Shown in pieces: positions 57,069 to 64,000 of a stretch of DNA of 64,000 bases. The DNA lies in the NCBI RefSeq assembly GCF_030413595.1, contig NZ_CP129238.1, forward strand, positions 1,054,001 to 1,118,000, read 5' to 3'. Origin of the DNA: Planococcus liqunii (GTDB lineage: Bacteria > Bacillota > Bacilli > Bacillales_A > Planococcaceae). The number at the start of each line of letters is the position of its first letter. Within the stretch, counting starts at the first letter, position 1. Made by a program: the position numbers and the translations under genes. The notes below the pieces were generated by a model that had not been told where the DNA came from, made no database searches, and was given only the letters and a program-made list of their open reading frames with translations.

Positions 57069-59732
57069 ATGCAGAAAACGGCTTGGCATCAACTTACTGT
57101 TCAAGAAGTATTTGAAGCGCTTCAGACAGATGAAACGATAGGATTAACGGAAGAAGAAGCGGAAAAAAGAAGTAAGCAATCGGGGCTAAATGTGCTTCCG
57201 GAACCCAAAAAAGAACCAGCCATATTGCGATTTCTTAAACATTTCAATGACGTACTGATCTACGTCTTGATGGGAGCGGCAGTCATTACATTTCTATTGG
57301 GGCATTATATTGATACATCAGTCATTATACTGGTTATCGTAATCAACGCAACAATCGGTTTTTTTCAGGAAAGTAAAGCGGAAAAAGCACTAGAAGGCAT
57401 ACGAGAAATGCTGTCTTTAAAAGCAACAGTGGTCCGTAACGGTACGAGAACGGCCATTCGTTCTGCCGAGCTAGTATCAGGGGATATCGTTGTTTTAAGC
57501 GCAGGAGATAAAGTACCTGCAGATATCCGCATCTTTGAAGCGGTCAATTTGAATGTAGAGGAATCGTCTTTAACAGGAGAATCGGAATCGATTGAAAAAA
57601 GCAGCAGGGCATTGCTTAAAGACACAGTATTGGCTGACCGGTGGAATATGCTGTATGCAGGTACGTCTATTTCTTCAGGTTCAGGCATTGGAGTGGTAGT
57701 AGAAATTGGTAATAATACGGAGTTAGGGAAAATCAATGCCTCTATTTCTGAAGTGGATCAGCTGCAAACCCCATTACTCCGGCAGATTTCTGAATTTGGA
57801 AAAGTCATTTCCGCTATTATTTTGATAAGTGCAGCTATGATGTTCTTTATTGGATATATCTTTCATGACTACGGGACAGCAGAGCTGCTATTGTCGATTA
57901 TCGGGTTAACCGTAGCGGCAATTCCCGAAGGGCTTCCGGCAGTCTTATCAATCATACTCGCAATTGGCGTGCAAAGGATGGCCGGAGAAAATGCAATTGT
58001 ACGCAGTTTGCCTTCTGTTGAGACGCTAGGTGCTGTCTCTGTTATTTGTTCCGATAAAACGGGTACATTGACTAAAAATGAAATGACGGTTACGTCGATT
58101 TTGATGAGAGATGGAGATTTTGAAGTGACAGGAACAGGATATGCTCCAGAAGGCGCTATTTCATTGAATCAAAAGGAAGTTCGGCTTACGGAGTTTCCAT
58201 TACTAAAGCGGTTTCTGGTTTGTGTTAAAACAGTCAATGAAGCGGACTTGAGATACAATAAGCAAGGCCATTGGGTTATTAGCGGTGATGCCACGGAAGG
58301 ATGCCTCATCACTTTGGCTGAAAAAGCGGATGAAAGGGTTGGGAAATTGGAAAGCCAGTCCAAGATCCCTTTTGATTCGTCGTATAAATATATGGCTTCG
58401 CTTGTAGAGATGGAAGGGCAAAAAGTGATATTTGTAAAAGGAGCTCCTGAACAAATATTTAAAATGGCCAATCTAGAAACAGCCAATCATCAAGGGGCAA
58501 TATGGCAAAAGAAAATACAGGAACACGCGAAAAAAGGAGAACGGCTAATAGCAGCTGCCGCAAAACCAGTTGATTTTTCTGTCAAGAGCATCGACCACAG
58601 CGACATGGAAAGCGGATTTGAAATCATCGGTTTGGCGGGCATTATCGATCCGCCGCGTGAAGAAGTGATCGATTCTATCCGGCAATGCAAAGAAGCTGGA
58701 ATCCGTGTCAAAATGATTACGGGCGACCATAAGGATACGGCAGTAGCAATCGGCGCTAAAATGGGAATCGGAAGCGACGGTTTGGTAGTGGAAGGAAAAG
58801 ATTTGGACCGGATGAGCAAAGAGGAATTGTCTGAGGCAGCGTTGAAATACGATATTTTTGCACGGACCAGCCCGGATAACAAGTTTCACTTGGTTCAGGC
58901 GCTTCAAGCTGAAGGCCATATTTGCGCCATGACCGGAGACGGGGTAAACGATGCACCTGCTTTGAAACGGGCGGATATTGGTGTGGCGATGGGCATCAAA
59001 GGAACGGAAGTAACAAAAGAGGCAGCGGATATGGTGCTGGTTGATGATAATTTTAATACGATTGTCAAAGCGGTCAAAGAAGGTCGGCGTGTTTACGACA
59101 ATTTGAAAAAGACGATTTTATTTATCTTGCCGACCAATGTGGCGGAAGGTTTTTTAATATTTGTCAGTATCTTGTTCGGCACGGTAATGCCACTGACTCC
59201 CGTACAGATTCTATGGGTTAATATGATTTCAGCTGTCACGATTTCAATGGCGATTGCATTTGAAAAGCTGGAACCCGGTGCTATGAAAAGGCCGCCTAGA
59301 AGACCCGACACAAAGCTGTTGAGCCGTTATTATCTTTTCCGTATTGCGTTTGTTTCTGCCGTAATCTGCGGTGGGATACTAGCTATGCTGGAAGAAGCAA
59401 AGGACATGAACTATAATGCAGCTATCCTTCATACCATGGCGCTGCAAGCATTGGTGATTTCTCAATTGCTTTATTTATTCAATTGCAGAAGTGAAAAAGG
59501 ATTTGCATTTAACCGAGAATTCTTTTCGAATAAAGCCGCTTTTCTTGTATCCGGTATTTTGATTGCCGTCCAACTGGCGGTTACTTACGTTCCTTTTATG
59601 AATATCTTATTGGGCACCGCACCACTTGCACTGGAATATTGGGTGTGGCCACTGGCTATTGGCCTCATTGTGTTTGTTATGGTAGAACTGGAAAAATGGG
59701 TGGCTCGCAAATTTTTTACGGCAAAATCATAA
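57069..59732 (+). CDS. P-type cation-transporting ATPase (P2A-like, atypical site)
   Basis: An 887-residue P-type ATPase. N-terminal cation ATPase domain and actuator domain with the TGES motif (LTGESESIEKS), ten helices, the phosphorylation site DKTGTLT with Asp329, the KGAPE nucleotide region and GDGVNDAPALKRADIG. The helix-4 motif IPEGLPAV and the helix-5 pattern TNVAE retain Glu and Asn ligands known from SERCA, but helix 6 reads WVNMISAVT, so the Asp of the canonical calcium site II is replaced by Ala. Substrate specificity (calcium, manganese, sodium or other) is therefore uncertain. ATG behind AAAGGGG. Length like B. subtilis YloB (890). Confidence 0.9.
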   Translation: MQKTAWHQLTVQEVFEALQTDETIGLTEEEAEKRSKQSGLNVLPEPKKEPAILRFLKHFNDVLIYVLMGAAVITFLLGHYIDTSVIILVIVINATIGFFQESKAEKALEGIREMLSLKATVVRNGTRTAIRSAELVSGDIVVLSAGDKVPADIRIFEAVNLNVEESSLTGESESIEKSSRALLKDTVLADRWNMLYAGTSISSGSGIGVVVEIGNNTELGKINASISEVDQLQTPLLRQISEFGKVISAIILISAAMMFFIGYIFHDYGTAELLLSIIGLTVAAIPEGLPAVLSIILAIGVQRMAGENAIVRSLPSVETLGAVSVICSDKTGTLTKNEMTVTSILMRDGDFEVTGTGYAPEGAISLNQKEVRLTEFPLLKRFLVCVKTVNEADLRYNKQGHWVISGDATEGCLITLAEKADERVGKLESQSKIPFDSSYKYMASLVEMEGQKVIFVKGAPEQIFKMANLETANHQGAIWQKKIQEHAKKGERLIAAAAKPVDFSVKSIDHSDMESGFEIIGLAGIIDPPREEVIDSIRQCKEAGIRVKMITGDHKDTAVAIGAKMGIGSDGLVVEGKDLDRMSKEELSEAALKYDIFARTSPDNKFHLVQALQAEGHICAMTGDGVNDAPALKRADIGVAMGIKGTEVTKEAADMVLVDDNFNTIVKAVKEGRRVYDNLKKTILFILPTNVAEGFLIFVSILFGTVMPLTPVQILWVNMISAVTISMAIAFEKLEPGAMKRPPRRPDTKLLSRYYLFRIAFVSAVICGGILAMLEEAKDMNYNAAILHTMALQALVISQLLYLFNCRSEKGFAFNREFFSNKAAFLVSGILIAVQLAVTYVPFMNILLGTAPLALEYWVWPLAIGLIVFVMVELEKWVARKFFTAKS

Positions 59733-59807
59733 ACTGAACGATCCGAATTGCATATGTTGAAGTAAAATTTTTTCTGAAGTTTATAAGATAGATGCATTGG
59801 TTTAGTA

Positions 59808-60758
59808 TCAGGTATTTATTTTCGCCATTAGAAACTGAAGCCGCTGAAAATTTTCTTCCCCAATTCTACGCCTGATTTTCCCTCGTTTCATCGCTGGGGC
59901 TTCTCGATGTTCGTCAATCAGCAGAAGCACATCGAAAACGAATGGTTCTGGGTACTCTAAAGCAGAAAGAATCGGATAGGCCATGTACATGGAAACATGC
60001 TCATAGCCATAGAAGTTGTCCTGTTCAATAGGCACAGGTTTCCGGACATGGGGCTTGCCAATCCCATGGAGAAGCATTGCCCAGGAAAGAAGAGCGCGTT
60101 CTTGGCGGTTCAGAACATCCAGTTGAACCTGTTTAAACAGTTTATAGGAACGGTAAGCGACGGCTTCCATTTCAGGGTGAGTGATGAGTGCGCTTGATTC
60201 TTCAAACGATCTGTAGAGGGCAAGGATATCTTCGAACGTGGTGTTTTCAGACCCGATAAGCTGTCGGAGGCTTTGTGCTTCTGAAGACTTTATAGAAGGC
60301 TTAAACCCGGAAACAATGCTGATTTTATCCAACTTCTCATCTCTTCTCGGAAACTGCAAAGCCCGGATGTAGCGTTCCAGAATCGCTTCGGGTACCCGTT
60401 CCCGGTCATTTCGCATGCGGTTGCGCTGCTTCAGCACTTCAACTGGTGTGAAGAACAGGATTGCTTCTGTTTCGGCTTCCATTTTCCGAAGGCGATTCAG
60501 AAGGCTTTTCCTTCTTGAAGAAGCTAGGTTGGTGGCATCGTAAATGACGTCGCGGCCGGCAGTGAGGGAAGCGGCGGTCTGCTGGTATAGTTCTTCGAAA
60601 ACTGTACGGTGGTCAATCGGTTCCTTCACACTAAACCTTTCGTGGGCGATTCGGTCCGATGACAAGTGAATCCATCCCGTTTCTGTCTCAGTGATTTTCG
60701 CAGCAAACGTCGATTTTCCGCTCCCCGGAAGGCCAATGAGCATTTTTAGCCGCGGCAT
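59808..60758 (-). CDS. Polynucleotide-kinase-like P-loop protein with degenerate HD-type domain
   Basis: A 316-residue protein. Residues 1-150 form a Zeta-toxin/polynucleotide-kinase P-loop domain: Walker A GLPGSGKST at about 9-17, an SSDRIAHE segment and YDATNLASSRRKSLL, matching Pnkp kinase modules. Residues 170-316 resemble an HD phosphohydrolase in which the motif HD-x-GKP is changed to HGIGKP at residues 231-236; a second His is in GYEHVSMYMA and later LIDEHREAP. Archetype kinase-HD proteins repair RNA ends; the Asp loss suggests a pseudo-active or altered second domain. ATG behind GAGGAGTGA; it is divergent from the first C45 gene. Confidence 0.75.
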   Translation of the reverse strand: MPRLKMLIGLPGSGKSTFAAKITETETGWIHLSSDRIAHERFSVKEPIDHRTVFEELYQQTAASLTAGRDVIYDATNLASSRRKSLLNRLRKMEAETEAILFFTPVEVLKQRNRMRNDRERVPEAILERYIRALQFPRRDEKLDKISIVSGFKPSIKSSEAQSLRQLIGSENTTFEDILALYRSFEESSALITHPEMEAVAYRSYKLFKQVQLDVLNRQERALLSWAMLLHGIGKPHVRKPVPIEQDNFYGYEHVSMYMAYPILSALEYPEPFVFDVLLLIDEHREAPAMKRGKIRRRIGEENFQRLQFLMAKINT

Positions 60759-60865
60759 CCCATCACTCCTCTCAATCCGTTTTTCTGTCAAAATACATTG
60801 CTTAGTTGTTATAATAACTGAATATTAGACAGATTCAATAGTATAAGGGACAGAGGAGGGCATTT

Positions 60866-61924
60866 ATGAAACACATACATAGCGATATTCTGCAGTTTCG
60901 GGGAAACCATTATGATTTTGGCTGGATGCAGGGGGAACTGTTGAAAGAATCCATTACACTTGAAAACCGCAGAAAGCAATGGAAAGTAAAAAGACCGCGG
61001 TTTCAAATCGATGTGGAAGAAACCAAAACTGCCTTTGAACAATTTGCACCGGGAATCTGGCAGGAGTTGAACGGTTTGCGGGACAGCCTGAATTTGCCGA
61101 TGGAGGAAGTCTTGCGCGACTTTGGCGGCTACCGGATTGATGCAATGCCTTCAGGGTGTTCAATCGTTACAGGAGAGGACTTCATGGTGCGGAATTACGA
61201 TTTCCACCCACAGACTTATGAAGGGCGCTTCAGTGTGTTTCAGCCGGCAGACGGCGGCTATGCCATGATCGGACCGACTTCGCGTATTGCTGGACGGATG
61301 GATGGCATGAACGAGAAAGGCCTGGCAATGGGGTACAATTTCACGCACCGAAAAAAACCGGGAGACGGTTTTGTTTGTTACATGATCGGCCGCATCATTT
61401 TGGAGACATGTGCGACCGTGCAAGAAGTCATGGAATTAGTAAAAGCGATTCCTCACCGGGGCTCGTTCAGCTACGTCGTAACTGATCTCAGCGGAGAGAC
61501 TTTTGTAATCGAAGCAAGCCCGAGAGCAGTCGACGTGCGCAAAACGAACGTTTGCACCAATCATTTTGAAATCCAGTCACATGAAAACCGCAACTATTTA
61601 AAAGACTCCCATCAGCGACTTGAAGCAATTGTGTCTCAACCTAAAGAAACAACCGATGCGTATAAAGCATACCGGCTGTTCAATGACATGGACAAAGGCG
61701 TGTTTTCAACAGATTACAAGAGCTGGGCAGGGACCATCCATACTTCTGTTTATTTGCCGAAAGACAAACAAGTCTGGTTTTCGATTGGCGGCAACCAGAA
61801 GCCGGCTGTTTTTGATTTCGGGGAGTGGCTGAAAGGGCAGGATTTTGAAGAACAGAAAGTTTATGGTGAAATTGACACGGACATCGGCTTTGCCCATCTG
61901 GAAAAGAACTACGCTTATAAATAA
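60866..61924 (+). CDS. C45-family Ntn hydrolase (acyl-transferase/amidohydrolase), copy 1
   Basis: A 352-residue member of the peptidase C45 (acyl-CoA:6-aminopenicillanate acyltransferase-like) family of Ntn hydrolases, which mature by cleavage before a catalytic Cys. The Gly-Cys junction is SGCSIV with Cys98, followed by VRNYDFHP, and the conserved MIGPTSRIAGRMDGMNEKGLAMGYNF block is seen. Members acylate or deacylate amines, including signal-type amides. GAGGAGGGC precedes the ATG. The stop codon overlaps the first base of a 123-bp repeat. It is a paralogue of 62260-63303 and converges with it. Confidence 0.88.
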   Translation: MKHIHSDILQFRGNHYDFGWMQGELLKESITLENRRKQWKVKRPRFQIDVEETKTAFEQFAPGIWQELNGLRDSLNLPMEEVLRDFGGYRIDAMPSGCSIVTGEDFMVRNYDFHPQTYEGRFSVFQPADGGYAMIGPTSRIAGRMDGMNEKGLAMGYNFTHRKKPGDGFVCYMIGRIILETCATVQEVMELVKAIPHRGSFSYVVTDLSGETFVIEASPRAVDVRKTNVCTNHFEIQSHENRNYLKDSHQRLEAIVSQPKETTDAYKAYRLFNDMDKGVFSTDYKSWAGTIHTSVYLPKDKQVWFSIGGNQKPAVFDFGEWLKGQDFEEQKVYGEIDTDIGFAHLEKNYAYK

Positions 61925-62207
61925 GAAAAGCGGAAGCATCTGTTTAGCTCCGACAAGCGCTGGAGGATTGCCGGAAATGGCGTCCTTTGCCATGGCTGGC
62001 AAGGCAGAAGCGACTCGAGGGGCTAGATGCTGGAGTCTGGACAATAAGAAAAGCGGAAGCACCTGTTTAGCCCCGACGAGCGCTGGAGGGCTTGTCGGGA
62101 AATGGCGTTCTTTGCCATGGCCGGCAAGTCAGAAGCGACTCGAGGGGCTAGATGCTGGAGTCTGGACAATAAGAAAAGTGGAAGCACCTGTTTAGCACCG
62201 AAAAGTG
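61923..62207. repeat. Tandem copies of a ~123-bp dispersed repeat
   Basis: Two full units (61923-62045 and 62046-62170) and a third truncated one (62171-62207). Each starts AAGAAAAGCGGAAGC, has CCTGTTTAGC, CAAGCGCTGGAGG-type and TTTGCCATGG segments, then GAAGCGACTCGAGGGGCTAG and ends in TGGACAAT. Units 1 and 2 are about 90% alike. The internal arms TAGCCCCGAC and CTCGAGGGGCTA are complementary, so each unit can fold as a long hairpin with side stems. Diverged relatives lie at 17310-17700. Confidence 0.85.
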
Positions 62208-62218
62208 TTTAGATAACT

Positions 62219-62261
62219 GAAAAAGGAGTTGTCCCATTACTTTGGGGACAACTCCTTTTTT
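62219..62261. terminator. Bidirectional terminator between the C45 genes
   Basis: AAAAGGAGTTGTCCC, short loop, GGGGACAACTCCTTTTTT; it also ends the repeat block and the minus-strand gene. Confidence 0.92.
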
Positions 62262-63303
62262 ACATTTCCGCCATATGAACAAAGGGCAGATGGGTATCGA
62301 TTTTTCCGTTGATCCGCTTGGCATACAAGCGTTCTCCCTGGAGCCAGCGGCCGAAATCAAACATCAGCGGCAAGCGGTCCGGACCGATTGCAAAGCCGAC
62401 TTCCAGGCTATGCGGGAAGTAAGAGGCCGTATGCAAGGTGCCGGAAGCGGTCGTGTATTTCTTTGAGAAGACGCCCTGGTCGGAGTCGTTGAGCAGACGG
62501 AACGCGCTGTAGGCATCCGCCATGTTCTGGTAAGCGAGCATGGTTTCTTCCCGGCGGCGTGAATCATCAGTCTGGTAGCGGTTTTCTTCTGTCAGCAATT
62601 CAAAATGATTGGTGGATACCGACGACTCGCGGACTACCACGGAACGCGGTGAAGCTTCCACGACAACCGACTTTCCGGTGCGGTCCAGCAGCACATAGCT
62701 GAATGAACGGCGGTGCGGAATGTCTTTCAGCAAATCGATGGCTTCTTCAATGGAAGCACAATTCTCTAAAATCAGCCGGCCGATCATATTGCAGATAAAG
62801 CCGTCTTCTGAATTGCGTCGGTTGATGAAGTTGTAGCCCATCGCCAAACCTTTTTCATTCAGTCCGTCAGTTCGCCCGGTGATCTGCATGGTCGGCCCGA
62901 TTGTGGCATATCCGCCGTCAGTCGGCTGGTACAGCGCAAATCGGCCCTCATAGCCTTGAGGCGCGCTGTCGTAATTACGGACCATGAAATCGGAGCCGGT
63001 GAAGATGGAGCAGCCGCTGCGCACGTATTCCAAATAATAGCCGCCGAACTCGCGGATGGCATCGTGCAGATCCCATTCGAGACTATCGGCCAGGCCAGTG
63101 ATTTCCTCCCAAATTTTTGGAGCGAACGATTGAAGCATTTCTGTCGCTTGCTGTTCATTTATCAATAAACTTTTGCTTGATGAATTTCTTTGTTTGCGGC
63201 GGTTTGGCAGCAGAATCGAATCTTTCAACCGCTCGCCTTGCATAAAACCGAAATCATAATGGCTTCCACGGAATTGGATAATATCGCTATGCACTCGTTT
63301 CAC
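62260..63303 (-). CDS. C45-family Ntn hydrolase, copy 2
   Basis: A 347-residue paralogue of the gene at 60866-61924, about half identical over its length, from the shared start KRVHSDIIQFRGSHYDFGFMQGE. The catalytic Cys is again residue 98 (SGCSIFTG), followed by VRNYDSAPQGYEGRF, IGPTMQITGRTDGLNEKGLAMGYNF and HRRSFSYVLLDR. The GTG start at 63303 is preceded by AGAAGGTC. The two copies face each other over the repeats, so they probably arose by duplication and inversion. The B3/B4-domain gene lies 78 bases upstream on the same strand. Confidence 0.87.
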   Translation of the reverse strand: MKRVHSDIIQFRGSHYDFGFMQGERLKDSILLPNRRKQRNSSSKSLLINEQQATEMLQSFAPKIWEEITGLADSLEWDLHDAIREFGGYYLEYVRSGCSIFTGSDFMVRNYDSAPQGYEGRFALYQPTDGGYATIGPTMQITGRTDGLNEKGLAMGYNFINRRNSEDGFICNMIGRLILENCASIEEAIDLLKDIPHRRSFSYVLLDRTGKSVVVEASPRSVVVRESSVSTNHFELLTEENRYQTDDSRRREETMLAYQNMADAYSAFRLLNDSDQGVFSKKYTTASGTLHTASYFPHSLEVGFAIGPDRLPLMFDFGRWLQGERLYAKRINGKIDTHLPFVHMAEM

Positions 63304-63381
63304 TTGAAGACCTTCTTTTCTCTCGGATTAACAAGATTTTACTGCATCCTGCGCGAAATAGAAAAGAATATGCTTAAGAAG

Positions 63382-63945
63382 TCAGACAACCTGTATTTCC
63401 GCTTCTCCACCGTTGATGCCTGTGAACATATTGGAAGCCGCCGTCAGCAGCTGCAAGGCGGTGTCCTTCTCCATGGAAGGGCGCAAGTAAAAGATATGTA
63501 AGGCGTTTTTCGTAGCTTCTGTCACAGCGGTTCGTTTGGAATCGACATAAGGGCTGCCAAAGGCGCCTTGTGCGTCTTTTGAAACGAGAATATTCGTTAA
63601 AGTGTTCACCCGGTTATTCAGGCCTTCAAACTGGTCCTTAGAGGTGCCAATGTTAATCTCCACATCCCCTTCGATTTTGTCCGCATCGTATAAGCCAAGC
63701 GGTATTTCGTATTGCAGTGACAGAAAGCTGTTCATATCGACAGCCGAGTGGATGGACTGGAGGTAGTTTTGTTTTTTGATGCGGCGGTACAGTGCTTCTG
63801 CAGATGGCCGATAACGGCTCGGATCAGCGCCGAGCGCTTTCCAGATCAGCTGCCATTCCAGAAGGCCGGGAAAGTCGGTGAGTTCTTTTTCTTCCAAATC
63901 AAAATACAGCTGTTCCTGGAAAAGCTGGAGCCGGCCTTTTAACAT
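63382..63945 (-). CDS. B3/B4 tRNA-binding-domain protein, start near the window edge
   Basis: A protein of at least 187 residues with the B3/B4 domain of phenylalanyl-tRNA synthetase beta subunit, a free-standing family in Bacillales: ADPSRYRPSAEALYRRI, the SFLSLQYEIPLGLYDADKIEG core and the ALHIFYLRPSMEKDTA end. Free-standing B3/B4 proteins are proposed to bind amino acids or tRNA fragments or edit. The ATG at 63945 has only a weak site, and the same frame stays open upstream to the window edge through a segment with FKIGTIHYNN, so a non-AUG start or longer N-terminus cannot be ruled out. Confidence 0.75.
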   Translation of the reverse strand: MLKGRLQLFQEQLYFDLEEKELTDFPGLLEWQLIWKALGADPSRYRPSAEALYRRIKKQNYLQSIHSAVDMNSFLSLQYEIPLGLYDADKIEGDVEINIGTSKDQFEGLNNRVNTLTNILVSKDAQGAFGSPYVDSKRTAVTEATKNALHIFYLRPSMEKDTALQLLTAASNMFTGINGGEAEIQVV

Positions 63946-64000
63946 TTGAGGTGACTCGGAAACGGTGATATTGTTATAATGAATAGTTCCTATTTTAAAG

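Noticed and set aside
61923..62207. Possible CRISPR array
   Set aside because: Units of ~123 bases are contiguous and have no unique spacers of constant length; no cas genes are present.

Overview
The window comes from a low-to-moderate-GC Gram-positive rod or coccus of the Bacillales, most likely a Planococcaceae member (Planococcus/Planomicrobium type). The evidence is the 16S sequence, the strong AGGAGG-type ribosome binding sites with several TTG/GTG starts, and long stretches of gene order shared with Bacillus subtilis. The shared blocks are recalled, not computed: the yfhF-recX-yfhH-yfhJ-yfhP-mutY-fabL block, the ygaC-ygaD-ygaE-gsaB-ygaF-perR-ygzB-ygxA-rrnD block, and the mreBH/ampS pair. 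The Bacillus spore genes that sit in these blocks (sspE, yfhS) are not present, which fits a non-sporulating lineage.

Layout. 1-12.6 kb holds peptidases (two M29 aminopeptidases, an M20 deacylase, an M3 oligoendopeptidase, methionine aminopeptidase), a TPP-riboswitch-controlled thiamine transporter, carbonic anhydrase and the actin homologue MreBH. 12.9-17.3 kb holds a pseudouridine catabolism pair (psuK-psuG) and a two-gene FAD monooxygenase/methyltransferase operon followed by dispersed repeats. 17.7-25.7 kb holds UPF0435, a sodium:amino-acid symporter, YtxH, YihY/BrkB, OsmC, an MFS exporter, the rRNA methyltransferase RlmCD and a nucleotide-sugar-epimerase-like protein. 25.7-32.6 kb is the yfh/yga block. 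32.7-38.4 kb is an appDFABC-type oligopeptide importer with a promoter carrying a CodY-like box. 38.4-45.0 kb is ygaE, hemL, bcp, a 2-hydroxyacid dehydrogenase, a cobalamin adenosyltransferase, perR with its own operator, ygzB and ygxA.

45.3-52.6 kb is a complete ribosomal RNA operon: two tandem promoters, 16S, tRNA-Ile and tRNA-Ala in the spacer, 23S, 5S, then 16 tRNA genes in the same order as B. subtilis trnD but with a duplicated tRNA-His and two unusually long structured spacers. About 1 kb without a recognisable gene follows. Then come a phosphate transporter pair (DUF47-Pit) and a second, identical tRNA-Leu(CAA).

55.4-64 kb is accessory: a small secreted protein with a palindromic operator-like site, a VOC protein, a P-type cation ATPase with an altered ion-binding residue, a polynucleotide-kinase-like protein with a degenerate HD domain, and two convergent paralogous C45-type Ntn hydrolases separated by two and a half copies of a ~123-bp dispersed repeat that also occurs, in diverged form, at 17.3-17.7 kb. 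The window ends inside or just upstream of a B3/B4-domain gene.

A repeated architectural theme is economy at convergent gene ends: many stop codons lie inside or directly against bidirectional intrinsic terminators. No CRISPR array, transposase or prophage gene was seen.
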